Part shown: positions 1 through 8,398 of the stretch, piece after piece | How positions within the stretch are numbered: the first letter of the stretch is position 1 | Layout of the letters: the number at the start of each line of letters is the position of its first letter | Assembly (NCBI RefSeq): GCF_016650635.1 | Contig: NZ_JAEKFI010000003.1 | Coordinates: forward strand, 248,001 to 312,000 | Direction of reading: 5' to 3' | DNA length: 64,000 nt | Origin: Pseudomonas sp. TH43 | GTDB taxonomy: Bacteria; Pseudomonadota; Gammaproteobacteria; Pseudomonadales; Pseudomonadaceae | Program-made: the position numbers and the translations under genes | The notes under the pieces: model-generated | Told to the model about the DNA's origin: nothing | The model's database searches: none | Seen by the model: the letters and a program-made list of their open reading frames with translations, nothing else

Positions 1-161
1 AGCGTGGCCGGATCGCAGCGACGCACGAGGTTTTCCGCCAGCACGCGAGAGGTGTACGGCAGGGTGGCGTAGCTGCCGGGCTGGATAGCCTCGACAGCCG
101 CATGGGCGTCGAAATAATCCAGAGGACTGCCGGGCAGGGTTTTGCGGAATTCTGTGTTCAT
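1..161 (-). CDS. acnD: 2-methylcitrate dehydratase, Fe/S-dependent (AcnD), N-terminal part only
   Basis: Only the first 53 codons lie in the window; the gene runs off the left edge. The N-terminus (MNTEFRKTLPGS, then SRVLAENLVRRCDPAT) is characteristic of AcnD, the aconitase-like enzyme that dehydrates 2-methylcitrate in the methylcitrate cycle of propionate degradation. It follows prpC on the same strand, as in other pseudomonad prp operons, with a REP pair between the two genes. The identification rests on a short N-terminus and on context. Confidence 0.85.
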   Translation of the reverse strand, partial: MNTEFRKTLPGSPLDYFDAHAAVEAIQPGSYATLPYTSRVLAENLVRRCDPAT

Positions 162-228
162 CGGGTCAGGACTCGGGTCACGGTAGTTTCAAAGGGTGGC
201 TAACACAGTCCCGAGTTACACACTGCCT

Positions 229-322
229 CTGTGGGAGCGAGCCTGCTCGCGAAAGCGGTAGATCAGTCAACATCCAGGGTGAATGTCAGTCCGTCTTCGC
301 GAGCAGGCTCGCTCCCACAGGG
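229..322. repeat. REPIN (REP pair, GTGGGAGCGAGCCTGCTCGCGAA type)
   Basis: Two inverted copies of a palindromic REP unit (GGGAGCGAGCCTGCTCGCGA and its complement) flank a short spacer, in the gap between prpC and acnD. The same unit recurs at 1525, 3361, 9935, 53258 and 62856. The copies are oriented as a doublet able to fold into a long hairpin. Confidence 0.9.
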
Positions 323-359
323 TCTTGCGGTGTTCTCTGGTTCCGGTCAACTCACCATT

Positions 360-1487
360 TCAGCGACGTTCGATTGGCACGAACTTGCGCTGTTCGACGC
401 CGATGTACTCGGCGCTCGGGCGGATGATGCGGTTGTTGGCACGTTGTTCGAACACGTGCGCGGCCCAGCCGGTCAGGCGCGAGCAGACGAAGATCGGCGT
501 GAACAGCTTGGTCGGGATGCCCATGAAGTGGTACGCCGAGGCATGGTAGAAGTCGGCGTTGGGGAACAGTTTCTTCTGCTCCCACATGGTCTTGTCGATG
601 GCTTCGGAAACCGCGAACAACACCTTGTCGCCGACTTCATCAGCAAGCTTCTTCGCCCAGCCCTTGATCACCTCGTTGCGCGGATCGCTGTCCTTATAGA
701 TCGCGTGGCCGAAGCCCATGATCTTGTCCTTGCGCTCAAGCATGCCGAGGGTGCCTTTGATCGCCTCTTGCGGCGACGAGAAGCGTTCGATCATTTCCAT
801 CGCCGCTTCGTTGGCGCCGCCGTGCAATGGGCCGCGCAGTGAACCAATGGCTGCGGTGACGCAGGAATACAGATCGGACAGGGTCGAGGCGCAAACGCGG
901 GCGGTGAACGTCGAGGCGTTGAATTCGTGCTCGGCGTACAGAATCAGCGAAACGTTCATCACTTTGACGTGCAGTTCGCTCGGCTTCTTGTCGTGCAGCA
1001 GGTGCAGGAAGTGGCCGCCGATGGTCGGCTCATCGCTCACGCAGTTGATGCGTTTGCCGTCGTGGCTGAAGCGATACCAGTAGCACATGATCGCCGGGAA
1101 CGCGGCCAGCAAGCAGTCAGTCTTGTCGCGCTGCTCGGAGAAGTCTTTCTCCGGCTCGAGGTTGCCAAGGAACGAGCAACCGGTGCGCATCACGTCCATC
1201 GGGTGGGCGTCGGCAGGGATGCGTTCCAGCACTTCTTTCAGCGCTTGCGGCAGGTCGCGCAACTTGCTCAGTTTGCCTTGGTATTCGTCGAGTTGCCCCT
1301 GGGTTGGCAGCTCGCCGTAGAGCAGCAGGTACGCGACTTCTTCAAATTGTGCGTCGGCTGCCAGTTCGCGAACGTCGTAGCCGCGATAGGTCAGCCCGGC
1401 ACCGGCCTGGCCCACGGTGGACAGTGCGGTTTGCCCGGCAACCTGGCCACGGAGCCCGGCGCCACTGAGTACTTTTGCTTCGGCCAT
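360..1487 (-). CDS. prpC: 2-methylcitrate synthase
   Basis: This 375-residue citrate-synthase-family protein condenses propionyl-CoA with oxaloacetate to give 2-methylcitrate. The catalytic triad is readable: His222 in GPLHGGANEAA, His261 in MGFGHAIYK and Asp312 in NADFYHAS. The length matches PrpC rather than the longer respiratory citrate synthase. The start at 1487 (MAEAKVLSGAGLRGQ) is preceded by a GGAGAC ribosome site; an upstream in-frame start would run into a REP element. It lies between prpB and acnD in one transcription unit, probably repressed by the GntR protein at 2524-3249. Confidence 0.96.
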   Translation of the reverse strand: MAEAKVLSGAGLRGQVAGQTALSTVGQAGAGLTYRGYDVRELAADAQFEEVAYLLLYGELPTQGQLDEYQGKLSKLRDLPQALKEVLERIPADAHPMDVMRTGCSFLGNLEPEKDFSEQRDKTDCLLAAFPAIMCYWYRFSHDGKRINCVSDEPTIGGHFLHLLHDKKPSELHVKVMNVSLILYAEHEFNASTFTARVCASTLSDLYSCVTAAIGSLRGPLHGGANEAAMEMIERFSSPQEAIKGTLGMLERKDKIMGFGHAIYKDSDPRNEVIKGWAKKLADEVGDKVLFAVSEAIDKTMWEQKKLFPNADFYHASAYHFMGIPTKLFTPIFVCSRLTGWAAHVFEQRANNRIIRPSAEYIGVEQRKFVPIERR

Positions 1488-1524
1488 TGCTGTCTCCAAT
1501 CTTCTTGAATTTGTAGGGGAAACT

Positions 1525-1626
1525 TGTGGGAGCGAGCCTGCTCGCGAAGGTAGATGGAACACCTCGGTGCATCAGGGACACCACGTTATCATTGGCGTCC
1601 TTCGCGAGCAGGCTCGCTCCCACAGG
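1525..1626. repeat. REPIN between prpB and prpC
   Basis: Inverted pair of the GGGAGCGAGCCTGCTCGCGA unit separated by about 55 bases. It lies inside the prp operon, between the prpC start and the prpB stop, so its hairpin would be in the polycistronic mRNA. Confidence 0.9.
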
Positions 1627-1633
1627 GAATGAA

Positions 1634-2527
1634 TCAGCCTTTCTTCTGTGCAAACAACGCATCGAGCTTCTGCTCGAACGTGTGGTAATCGATGCGATCG
1701 TAAAGCTCCATGCGAGTCTGCATGGTGTCGATGACGTTCTGTTGCGTGCCGTCGCGGCGGATCGCGGTGTAAACGTTTTCGGCAGCCTTGTTCATCGCGC
1801 GAAACGCCGACAGAGGGTAGAGCACCAGCGACACGTCGGCGCCGGCCAGTTGCTCGGTGGTGTACAGCGGCGTCGAGCCGAACTCGGTGATGTTGGCCAG
1901 GATCGGCGCTTTCACGCGGTTGGCGAACAGCTTGTACATTTCCAGCTCGGTAATGGCTTCCGGGAAGATCATGTCGGCGCCAGCCTCGATGCACGCCGCC
2001 GCGCGATCCAGTGCCGACTCCAGGCCTTCCACCGCCAGCGCATCGGTACGCGCCATGATCACGAAACTGTCATCGGTACGCGCATCGACCGCAGCCTTGA
2101 TGCGGTCGACCATTTCCTGCTGGCTGACGATTTCTTTATTAGGGCGGTGGCCGCAGCGCTTGGCGCCCACCTGATCTTCAATGTGAATCGCCGCCGCGCC
2201 GAACTTGATCATCGACTTGACCGTGCGCGCCACATTGAACGCCGACGAGCCGAAACCGGTGTCGACGTCGACCAGCAGTGGCAGATCGCAAACGTCGGTG
2301 ATGCGCCGTACGTCGGTCAGCACGTCATCCAGACCGGTGATGCCCAGATCCGGCACGCCGAGCGAACCAGCGGCCACACCGCCACCGGACAGGTAGATCG
2401 CCTTGAAACCGGCGCGCTTGGCCAGCAGCGCGTGGTTGGCGTTGATCGCGCCAACTACCTGCAATGGATGCTCGCTGGCGACCGCATCGCGGAAACGCTG
2501 GCCTGGAGTGCTGTGCTTGGAACTCAT
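1634..2527 (-). CDS. prpB: 2-methylisocitrate lyase
   Basis: This 297-residue protein of the isocitrate lyase/PEP mutase superfamily splits 2-methylisocitrate into pyruvate and succinate, the last step of the methylcitrate cycle. The signature loop [10 protein letters not shown] carries the catalytic Cys125; the metal-binding stretch VDVDTGFG lies near residue 87 and [13 protein letters not shown] precedes the loop. Its start overlaps the stop of the upstream GntR gene by four bases (ATGA), implying translational coupling with the repressor. Length and motifs are normal for PrpB. Confidence 0.97.
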   Translation of the reverse strand: MSSKHSTPGQRFRDAVASEHPLQVVGAINANHALLAKRAGFKAIYLSGGGVAAGSLGVPDLGITGLDDVLTDVRRITDVCDLPLLVDVDTGFGSSAFNVARTVKSMIKFGAAAIHIEDQVGAKRCGHRPNKEIVSQQEMVDRIKAAVDARTDDSFVIMARTDALAVEGLESALDRAAACIEAGADMIFPEAITELEMYKLFANRVKAPILANITEFGSTPLYTTEQLAGADVSLVLYPLSAFRAMNKAAENVYTAIRRDGTQQNVIDTMQTRMELYDRIDYHTFEQKLDALFAQKKG

Positions 2528-3249
2528 GACTCACCTCGTTCAGTGGCTGTCTTATTGTGGGCGCCGTCCTGGTAATGACGGGCGATGTTGCGTTTCGAGG
2601 CGCCGATGTGACGGCGCATCAACAATTCCGCGAGCTCGCCGTCACGGTCAGCGATGGCATCGAGAATCCGGTGGTGTTCGGCAAAGGCCTGGCGCGGGCG
2701 GTTTGGCGTGGTGGAAAACTGGATGCGGTACATGCGCACCAATTGATAGAGCTCGCCGCAGAGCATTTGCGTGAGGGTGCGATTACCGCTGCCCTGAATG
2801 ATCCGGTAGTGGAAGTCGAAATCGCCTTCCTGCTGGTAATAGCCGACGCCGGCCTGAAACGCGGCGTCGCGTTCGTGGGTTTCCAGCACTCGGCGCAGTT
2901 CGTCGATTTCTTCGACGCTCATGCGTTCAGCCGCCAGACGGCAGGCCATGCCTTCGAGGGATTCACGGATTTCGTAGAGTTCGAGCAGTTCGGAGTGGCT
3001 GAGTGAGACCACCCGCGCACCGACGTGCGGCACGCGCACCAGCAGGCGCTGACCTTCCAGCCGATGAATCGCTTCACGCAGTGGCCCACGGCTGATGCCA
3101 TAGGTGCGAGCCAACTCCGGCTCGGAGATCTTGCTGCCCGGAGCGATCTCGCCTTTGACAATGGCCGCCTGAATGCGTCGGAAGACGTTTTCCGAGAGCG
3201 TCTCGGAATCGTCGCCGTTGATGACCGGGGGATCGAGTTGATCCAGCAT
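2524..3249 (-). CDS. GntR-family (FadR-type) regulator of the prp operon
   Basis: A 241-residue regulator with an N-terminal winged helix-turn-helix (about residues 15-80, containing [17 protein letters not shown]) and a C-terminal all-helical FCD-type ligand domain (about 90-220). I chose the start MLDQLDPPV at 3249 because it has an AAGGTG ribosome site nine bases upstream. It is the first gene of the methylcitrate operon and overlaps prpB, so it most likely represses its own operon and responds to a propionate or methylcitrate metabolite. Two candidate operators lie next to its start codon. The ligand is inferred from context only. Confidence 0.88.
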   Translation of the reverse strand: MLDQLDPPVINGDDSETLSENVFRRIQAAIVKGEIAPGSKISEPELARTYGISRGPLREAIHRLEGQRLLVRVPHVGARVVSLSHSELLELYEIRESLEGMACRLAAERMSVEEIDELRRVLETHERDAAFQAGVGYYQQEGDFDFHYRIIQGSGNRTLTQMLCGELYQLVRMYRIQFSTTPNRPRQAFAEHHRILDAIADRDGELAELLMRRHIGASKRNIARHYQDGAHNKTATERGES

Positions 3250-3250
3250 G

Positions 3251-3260
3251 ATTGTCGACA
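3251..3260. promoter_or_regulatory. candidate GntR operator, start-proximal half-matching site
   Basis: ATTGTCGACA directly beside the start codon of the GntR gene matches ten of the twelve bases of the perfect palindrome at 3324. Two copies about 73 bases apart would suit autorepression of the prp operon. Assignment to this regulator is inference. Confidence 0.5.
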
Positions 3261-3323
3261 CCTTTAAATCCAATGCGGCAAAAACTAGCCAATTAGACCG
3301 CGTCAGTCAAAGGATAAATGGGT

Positions 3324-3335
3324 ATTGTCGACAAT
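3324..3335. promoter_or_regulatory. candidate GntR operator ATTGTCGACAAT
   Basis: A perfect 12-base palindrome, ATTGTCGACAAT, lies 75 bases upstream of the GntR start, in the only promoter region of the prp operon. FadR-type GntR proteins usually bind short palindromes of this kind. The rest of the 3250-3650 gap holds a REPIN and the start region of the divergent gene at 3651. Confidence 0.6.
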
Positions 3336-3360
3336 CGTCTAATAACCACAGGCAATCCCC

Positions 3361-3468
3361 CCTGTGGGAGCGAGCCTGCTCGCGAAAGCGTAGTGTCAGT
3401 CAGCATCTACTTCGGATGAAACACCGCCTTCGTCGGAACGCCGCCCGGAGCAGGCTCGCTCCCACAGG
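3361..3468. repeat. REPIN
   Basis: Inverted pair of the GTGGGAGCGAGCCTGCTCGCGA unit; the right copy is degenerate (CGCCCGGAGCAGGCTCGCTC). It sits in the divergent gap between the prp operon and the protease gene at 3651. Confidence 0.88.
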
Positions 3469-3650
3469 AATCCCCAAGGGTTATAGACCCGCTCGGGCGC
3501 TGGCGCCATAAACCCACCGTGCTAGAATGCCGCCCGCATTTGCTGGCCATTTGTACGGCTTGTCATAAAAAGCTGATAGGCACACGAAGGGCCTTGCGCA
3601 AGTTTTGCCAGGGACCTGAACCGACAACGGAACGCTGCGCACCAGGATTT

Positions 3651-4187
3651 ATGAGACTCAAGCCTTTTCCCACATTCTTTGCTCTGTTTTGCCTGCCCGG
3701 CCTTGCCGCCGCGGGGGAAAAAACTGTGTACGGCCTCAACGAGTACGCCTCGCTTGACGGCATCAATCTCGAAGTTGCGGCCAAACTCGACACCGGCGCG
3801 AAAACCGCCTCGCTGAGTGCCCGCGACATCAAACGCTTTAAACGCAACGGCGAGTCCTGGGTACGTTTCTACCTGGCGATCGATGCTGCGCATTCGCACC
3901 CGATCGAACGGCCGTTGGCGCGGGTCAGCAAGATCAAGCGCCGCGCCGGCGACTACGACCCGGAAGAAGGCAAGAAGTACACCGCTCGTCCTGTGATCGA
4001 GCTGGATATCTGCATGGGCACGGCGCTGCGCAGCATCGAAGTGAACCTGACTGACCGAAGTGCGTTCCAATACCCGCTTTTGATTGGCTCCGAAGCGCTG
4101 AAACGCTTCGACGCGCTGGTCGATCCAAGCCTTAAATACGCTGCCGGCAAACCCGCCTGCACCATCGCCGCTCATACCGCCGAGTAA
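3651..4187 (+). CDS. secreted retropepsin-like protease (annotated ATP-dependent zinc protease family, PF05618)
   Basis: A 178-residue protein with a signal peptide (about residues 1-20, ending GLAAA). The mature part belongs to the family usually labelled ATP-dependent zinc protease or RimK-associated protein, but the visible motif is KLDTGAKTASL with Asp47-Thr48-Gly49, the retropepsin-like aspartic protease signature. The start at 3651 is chosen because it gives the signal peptide; the frame is open upstream to 3519. Five bases separate it from the inactive transglutaminase-7TM gene, and a RimK-like ligase follows, a conserved three-gene set. A periplasmic peptidase role is likely; the substrate is unknown. 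Confidence 0.8.
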   Translation: MRLKPFPTFFALFCLPGLAAAGEKTVYGLNEYASLDGINLEVAAKLDTGAKTASLSARDIKRFKRNGESWVRFYLAIDAAHSHPIERPLARVSKIKRRAGDYDPEEGKKYTARPVIELDICMGTALRSIEVNLTDRSAFQYPLLIGSEALKRFDALVDPSLKYAAGKPACTIAAHTAE

Positions 4188-4192
4188 TTTTC

Positions 4193-5728
4193 ATGCGTTC
4201 TCTAACCTTCCACCTGAAAATCCTGATCACCATTCTGGTGCTGCTGGGCGTTTCGGTTACGGCCTATCAGATTTTCGTGCTCGGCATCCCGGTGACCGAA
4301 GACGCCACCGACGACTTGTGGAACATCGACGCCAAGGTCGAGTTCGTCGCCAGCACCAAGGATCCGGTAAAGATCCAGATGTTCGTGCCGCCATTGAGCC
4401 GCGATTACGTCAGCCTCAACGAAAGCTTCATCTCTAACAACTATGGTGTGGCGGTGAACCGTGTCGACGGCAACCGCAAAGTCACCTGGTCGGCGCGCCG
4501 GGCCAAGGGCAACCAGACGCTGTATTACCGTCTGGTGCTGACCAAGCGTTACACCGCTGAAAAAACCAAGATCAAAGGCCCGACCTTCCGCGACAGCATG
4601 GCCATCGAAGGCCCGGAAAAAATCGCCGCCGAAGCCCTGCTTGCGCCGATTCGCCAACACTCGGCCGACGTTGAAACCTTCATCGGCGAAGCGATCAAAC
4701 GCGTCAACAACCTAAACGACGACAACGTGAAACTGCTGCTGGCCGGCGATCCGTCCACCGCGCACAAAGCCAAGATCGTCGAGCTGCTGTTGTCCATCGC
4801 CCACGTGCCGGTGGAGAAAGTCCACACCATCCGCCTCGTCGCCGATCAGCCGCAAACACCGGAACTGTGGCTGCGCAGCTTCAACGGCAACGACTGGCTG
4901 TACTTCAACCCGGAAACCGGTGAGCAAGGCCTGCCGACCGACCGCCTGCTGTGGTGGACCGGCGATGAAAACCTGATCACCGTCGACGGCGGCAAGAAAG
5001 CCAACGTGACCTTCAGCCTGAACAACAGCGAGATGAATGCGATTCGTCTGGCCAAGCTGACTGACGAAAACACCGACGCCAACTTCCTCGAATACTCGCT
5101 GTACGGCCTGCCGCTGCAAACCCAGCAGACCTTCATGATCATGGTGATGATCCCGATCGGGGTGCTGGTGATCCTGATCCTGCGCAACCTCATCGGCCTG
5201 CAGACTCTGGGCACATTCACGCCAGTACTGATCGCCCTCGCCTTCCGCGAAACACAACTTGGCTTCGGTATTCTGCTGTTTACCGTGATCACGGCGCTGG
5301 GTCTGTCATTACGCTCCTATCTGGAACACTTGAAGCTGCAAATGCTGCCGCGACTGTCGGTGGTGCTGACCTTCGTTGTGGTGCTGATCGCAGCGATCAG
5401 CCTGTTCAGCCATAAACTCGGCCTGGAACGTGGCTTGTCGGTCGCGCTGTTCCCGATGGTGATTCTGACCATGACCATCGAACGCCTGTCGATCACCTGG
5501 GAAGAACGCGGCGCCAGCCATGCGATGAAAGTCGCGATCGGCACGCTGTTCGCCGCCTCGCTGGCGCACTTGATCATGACCGTGCCTGAGCTGGTCTACT
5601 TCGTGTTCACCTTCCCGGCGATCCTGCTGATCCTGGTCGGTTTCATGCTGGCAATGGGTCGCTATCGCGGTTATCGCCTGACTGAACTGGTGCGTTTCAA
5701 GGCTTTCCTGAAGAAGGCTGACGCCTGA
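4193..5728 (+). CDS. inactive transglutaminase fused to seven transmembrane helices
   Basis: A 511-residue membrane protein. An N-terminal anchor helix (about residues 9-27) precedes a soluble region of roughly 280 residues with a transglutaminase-like fold (ending near LYFNPETGEQGLP). The C-terminal 190 residues form about seven hydrophobic helices, from MIMVMIPIGVLVILIL onward. The family description (transglutaminase fold lacking the catalytic triad, joined to 7TM) fits; no Cys-His-Asp set is evident. It overlaps the next gene as TGATG, so all three genes from 3651 are probably co-translated. It may present or bind a periplasmic peptide; that is inference. Confidence 0.85.
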   Translation: MRSLTFHLKILITILVLLGVSVTAYQIFVLGIPVTEDATDDLWNIDAKVEFVASTKDPVKIQMFVPPLSRDYVSLNESFISNNYGVAVNRVDGNRKVTWSARRAKGNQTLYYRLVLTKRYTAEKTKIKGPTFRDSMAIEGPEKIAAEALLAPIRQHSADVETFIGEAIKRVNNLNDDNVKLLLAGDPSTAHKAKIVELLLSIAHVPVEKVHTIRLVADQPQTPELWLRSFNGNDWLYFNPETGEQGLPTDRLLWWTGDENLITVDGGKKANVTFSLNNSEMNAIRLAKLTDENTDANFLEYSLYGLPLQTQQTFMIMVMIPIGVLVILILRNLIGLQTLGTFTPVLIALAFRETQLGFGILLFTVITALGLSLRSYLEHLKLQMLPRLSVVLTFVVVLIAAISLFSHKLGLERGLSVALFPMVILTMTIERLSITWEERGASHAMKVAIGTLFAASLAHLIMTVPELVYFVFTFPAILLILVGFMLAMGRYRGYRLTELVRFKAFLKKADA

Positions 5729-6714
5729 TGTTCGGTTTCTGGAAGACCTGGAAGGCTCTGGAGGCGCGGGGCATCATGGGTATCAATCGGCGTAACGCCG
5801 ACTATGTGCTCAAGTACAACAAGCGCAGCCTGTACCCGATTGTCGATGACAAGATCATCACCAAGGAGCGCGCCATCGAGGCCGGCATTCATGTGCCGGA
5901 GCTGTATGGCGTGATCTCCACCGAGAAGGAAATCGACAAGCTCGGCGAGATCATCGGCGGGCGCAGCGACTTCGTGATCAAACCGGCCCAGGGCGCCGGC
6001 GGTGACGGCATCATCGTCGTCGCCGACCGTTTCGAAGGCCGCTATCGCACGGTGTCGGGCAAGATCATTGACCACGAAGAGCTTGAGCATCACATCTCGA
6101 GCATCCTCACCGGCCTGTATTCGCTGGGCGGTCATCGCGACCGCGCGCTGATCGAATACCGCGTGACCCCGGACCATATCTTCAAAAGCATCAGCTACGA
6201 AGGCGTGCCGGATATCCGCATCATCGTGCTGATGGGCTACCCGGTGATGGCGATGCTGCGCCTGCCGACCCGCCAGTCCGGCGGCAAGGCCAACCTGCAC
6301 CAGGGCGCCATCGGCGTCGGTGTCGACCTGGCCACAGGGCTGACGTTGCGTGGCACCTGGCTGAACAACATCATCACCAAACACCCCGACACCACCAACG
6401 CGGTGGACGGCGTGCAACTGCCCTACTGGGACGGTTTCATGAAACTCGCTGCTGGCTGCTATGAGCTGTGCGGTTTGGGTTACATCGGTGTCGACATGGT
6501 GCTCGATCAGGAGAAAGGCCCGCTGATTCTTGAACTCAATGCGCGGCCGGGGCTGAATATTCAGATTGCCAACGACTGCGGACTGACCTTGCGCACCCAC
6601 GCAGTAGAAGCGCGGCTGGAAGAGCTGAAGGCACGCGGGGTGACGGAGACGGCTGAAGAGCGCGTGGCGTTTACTCAGGAGATGTTTGGGCATATTCCAG
6701 CGGTCGAGGGCTGA
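5728..6714 (+). CDS. RimK-related alpha-L-glutamate ligase-like protein (ATP-grasp)
   Basis: A 328-residue ATP-grasp ligase. Visible features are the nucleotide-binding segment FVIKPAQGAGGDGIIVV (about residues 84-100) and the metal-binding end LILELNARPGLNIQIAND (about 267-284), both typical of RimK-like amide ligases. It begins inside the stop codon of the 7TM gene (TGATG). The family is thought to add amino acids, probably glutamate, to a peptide or protein end; the partner here is unknown. It is cytosolic, with no signal or membrane segment. Confidence 0.88.
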   Translation: MFGFWKTWKALEARGIMGINRRNADYVLKYNKRSLYPIVDDKIITKERAIEAGIHVPELYGVISTEKEIDKLGEIIGGRSDFVIKPAQGAGGDGIIVVADRFEGRYRTVSGKIIDHEELEHHISSILTGLYSLGGHRDRALIEYRVTPDHIFKSISYEGVPDIRIIVLMGYPVMAMLRLPTRQSGGKANLHQGAIGVGVDLATGLTLRGTWLNNIITKHPDTTNAVDGVQLPYWDGFMKLAAGCYELCGLGYIGVDMVLDQEKGPLILELNARPGLNIQIANDCGLTLRTHAVEARLEELKARGVTETAEERVAFTQEMFGHIPAVEG

Positions 6715-6883
6715 AAAGCCCCTCACCCTAACCCTCTCCCATAGGGAGAGGGGACTGACCGAGGTGGATGTTCGAGGTACGCCGACCTGAAAGTCTTGAG
6801 TCGAACTCAGGCCTTGAAAAGCGTGAAGATCTGCTCCCTTTCCCCCTCGCCCCTTGGGGAGAGGGCTGGGGGGGTAGGCTTTT
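6714..6883. repeat. Intergenic element with inverted ends (CCCTCACCCTAACCC type)
   Basis: Starts AAAAGCCCCTCACCCTAACC and ends with an imperfect complement (GGGCTGGGGGGGTAGGCTTTT), with internal CTCTCCC/GGGAGAGGGG hairpins. The overall arrangement resembles a small non-autonomous repeat. It lies directly after the ligase stop and before pabB and may serve as its terminator. Confidence 0.6.
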
Positions 6884-6950
6884 GACTTTGATCTGGCATC
6901 GGAGAGGACTACAATCCCCACCCCGCCTCAACGGCCGATCTGCCCCGCCC

Positions 6951-8294
6951 ATGTTGACCTGTTCCGTACACCCGCTGCCCTACCGCGCCAATCCCGCCGA
7001 CTACTTCGCGGCCATCCGCAACGCCCCCGGCGCCGTGCTGCTCGACAGCGGCCGGCCGAGCGCCGACCGTGGCCGTTATGACCTGCTCAGCGCCTGGCCG
7101 CTAGAGCAACTGGCGGTGTTGCCGGAGGAAAGCGGCGCTCATTTCCTGCAACGCTTGCGCGACAATCTGCGCCATTTGGGCGAGGCTGATTTGCCAGTGG
7201 GTTTCGAGCTGCCGTTTGCCGGCGGTTTGATCGGTTATCTGAGCTACGACTTCGGCCGGCATCTGGAAAATCTGCCACACCAGGCCCGCGATGATCTGCA
7301 ATTGCCGGATGCGCGTTTTGGCCTGTACGACTGGGCGTTGATCAGCGATCACCAAGCGGCCACCAGCCAATTGGTCTTTCACCCGTCCGTGATCGACAGC
7401 GAGAAACAACGGCTGATCGCGCTGTTCAGCCAGCCACAGGCAGACGCGCTGACAGCGTTCAAACTGAACAACCCGATGACTGCAGACCTGTCGGCCGACG
7501 ATTACCGTCAGGCGTTCGAACGCATTCAGCAGTACATTCAGGCCGGCGACTGCTATCAGGTCAATTTCGCTCAGCGCTTCCGAGCTCAATGCCAGGGCGA
7601 TCCGTGGCTGGCTTACTGCAAGTTGCGCGAAGCCTGTCCGACGCCGTTTTCCGGCTTCCAGAGTCTGCCCGAGGGTGGCGCCGTGCTGAGCCTGTCGCCG
7701 GAGCGTTTCGTCAAAGTCAGCCAGCGCCAAGTGGAAACCCGGCCGATCAAAGGCACTCGCCCGCGTGGCCGAACGCCCGCGGAAGACGCTGCCAACGCCG
7801 CCGAGCTGCTGGCCAGCCCCAAGGACCGCGCGGAAAACCTGATGATCGTCGACCTGCTGCGCAACGACCTCGGCCGCACCTGCCGCATCGGCTCGGTACG
7901 CGTGCCGGAATTGTTCAGCCTGGAAAGCTATCCGAACGTGCATCACTTGGTCAGCAGCGTGACCGGTGAATTGGCCGATGATCGCGACGCACTCGACCTG
8001 ATCGCCGGCAGCTTCCCCGGCGGCTCAATCACTGGCGCACCGAAGATCCGTGCGATGCAAATCATCGATGAGCTGGAGCCGACCCGGCGCGGATTGTATT
8101 GCGGCTCGTTGCTGTATCTGGATGTGCGCGGCGAGATGGACAGTTCCATCGCGATTCGCAGTTTATTGGTCAAGGATGGGCAGGTGTGCTGCTGGGGCGG
8201 CGGCGGGATTGTCGCAGATTCGGACTGGCAGGCTGAGTATCAGGAGTCGATCACTAAAGTGAAGATCCTCCTGGAAACCCTGCAGAATCTCTGA
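6951..8294 (+). CDS. pabB: aminodeoxychorismate synthase component I
   Basis: A 447-residue chorismate-utilising enzyme that, with a PabA glutaminase, converts chorismate to 4-amino-4-deoxychorismate for folate synthesis. The N-terminal anthranilate-synthase-I-like region (about 1-130) is followed by the catalytic domain with PIKGTRPRGRTPAEDA, ENLMIVDLLRNDLGR and the FPGGSITGAPKIRAM loop. The PIKGT lysine is the feature that separates PabB from anthranilate synthase TrpE. The start MLTCSVHPLPYR at 6951 is chosen by family alignment; the frame is open further upstream through the repeat element. No partner gene is adjacent. Confidence 0.95.
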   Translation: MLTCSVHPLPYRANPADYFAAIRNAPGAVLLDSGRPSADRGRYDLLSAWPLEQLAVLPEESGAHFLQRLRDNLRHLGEADLPVGFELPFAGGLIGYLSYDFGRHLENLPHQARDDLQLPDARFGLYDWALISDHQAATSQLVFHPSVIDSEKQRLIALFSQPQADALTAFKLNNPMTADLSADDYRQAFERIQQYIQAGDCYQVNFAQRFRAQCQGDPWLAYCKLREACPTPFSGFQSLPEGGAVLSLSPERFVKVSQRQVETRPIKGTRPRGRTPAEDAANAAELLASPKDRAENLMIVDLLRNDLGRTCRIGSVRVPELFSLESYPNVHHLVSSVTGELADDRDALDLIAGSFPGGSITGAPKIRAMQIIDELEPTRRGLYCGSLLYLDVRGEMDSSIAIRSLLVKDGQVCCWGGGGIVADSDWQAEYQESITKVKILLETLQNL

Positions 8295-8301
8295 ACACTC
8301 T

Positions 8302-8391
8302 CTGTAGGAGCTGCCGAAGGCTGCGATCTTTTGATCCTGCTTTATTAAGGCCAAGATCAAAAGATCGCAGCCTTCGGCAGCTCCTACAGGG
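8302..8391. repeat. REPIN (TGTAGGAGCTGCCGAAGGCTGCGATC type)
   Basis: Near-perfect inverted pair of TGTAGGAGCTGCCGAAGGCT with AAGATCGCAGCC between the arms, placed between the converging pabB and thrH genes. Related pairs occur at 31034, 40434 and 46928. Confidence 0.92.
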
Positions 8392-8398
8392 GTTGCGT

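Noticed and set aside
229..322. CRISPR array
   Set aside because: Repeats come as single inverted pairs at scattered sites, not as evenly spaced direct repeats with unique spacers; no cas genes are present.
376..390. TGGCACGAACTTGC as a sigma-54 promoter
   Set aside because: The gap between the -24 and -12 boxes is one base too short, and it lies inside the prpC coding sequence near the 3' end.
927..1508. Long open frames antisense to prpC, prpB, speE, aroC and other core genes as real genes
   Set aside because: They are GC-rich shadow frames lacking ribosome sites, and the opposite strand carries clear enzyme motifs over the same bases.
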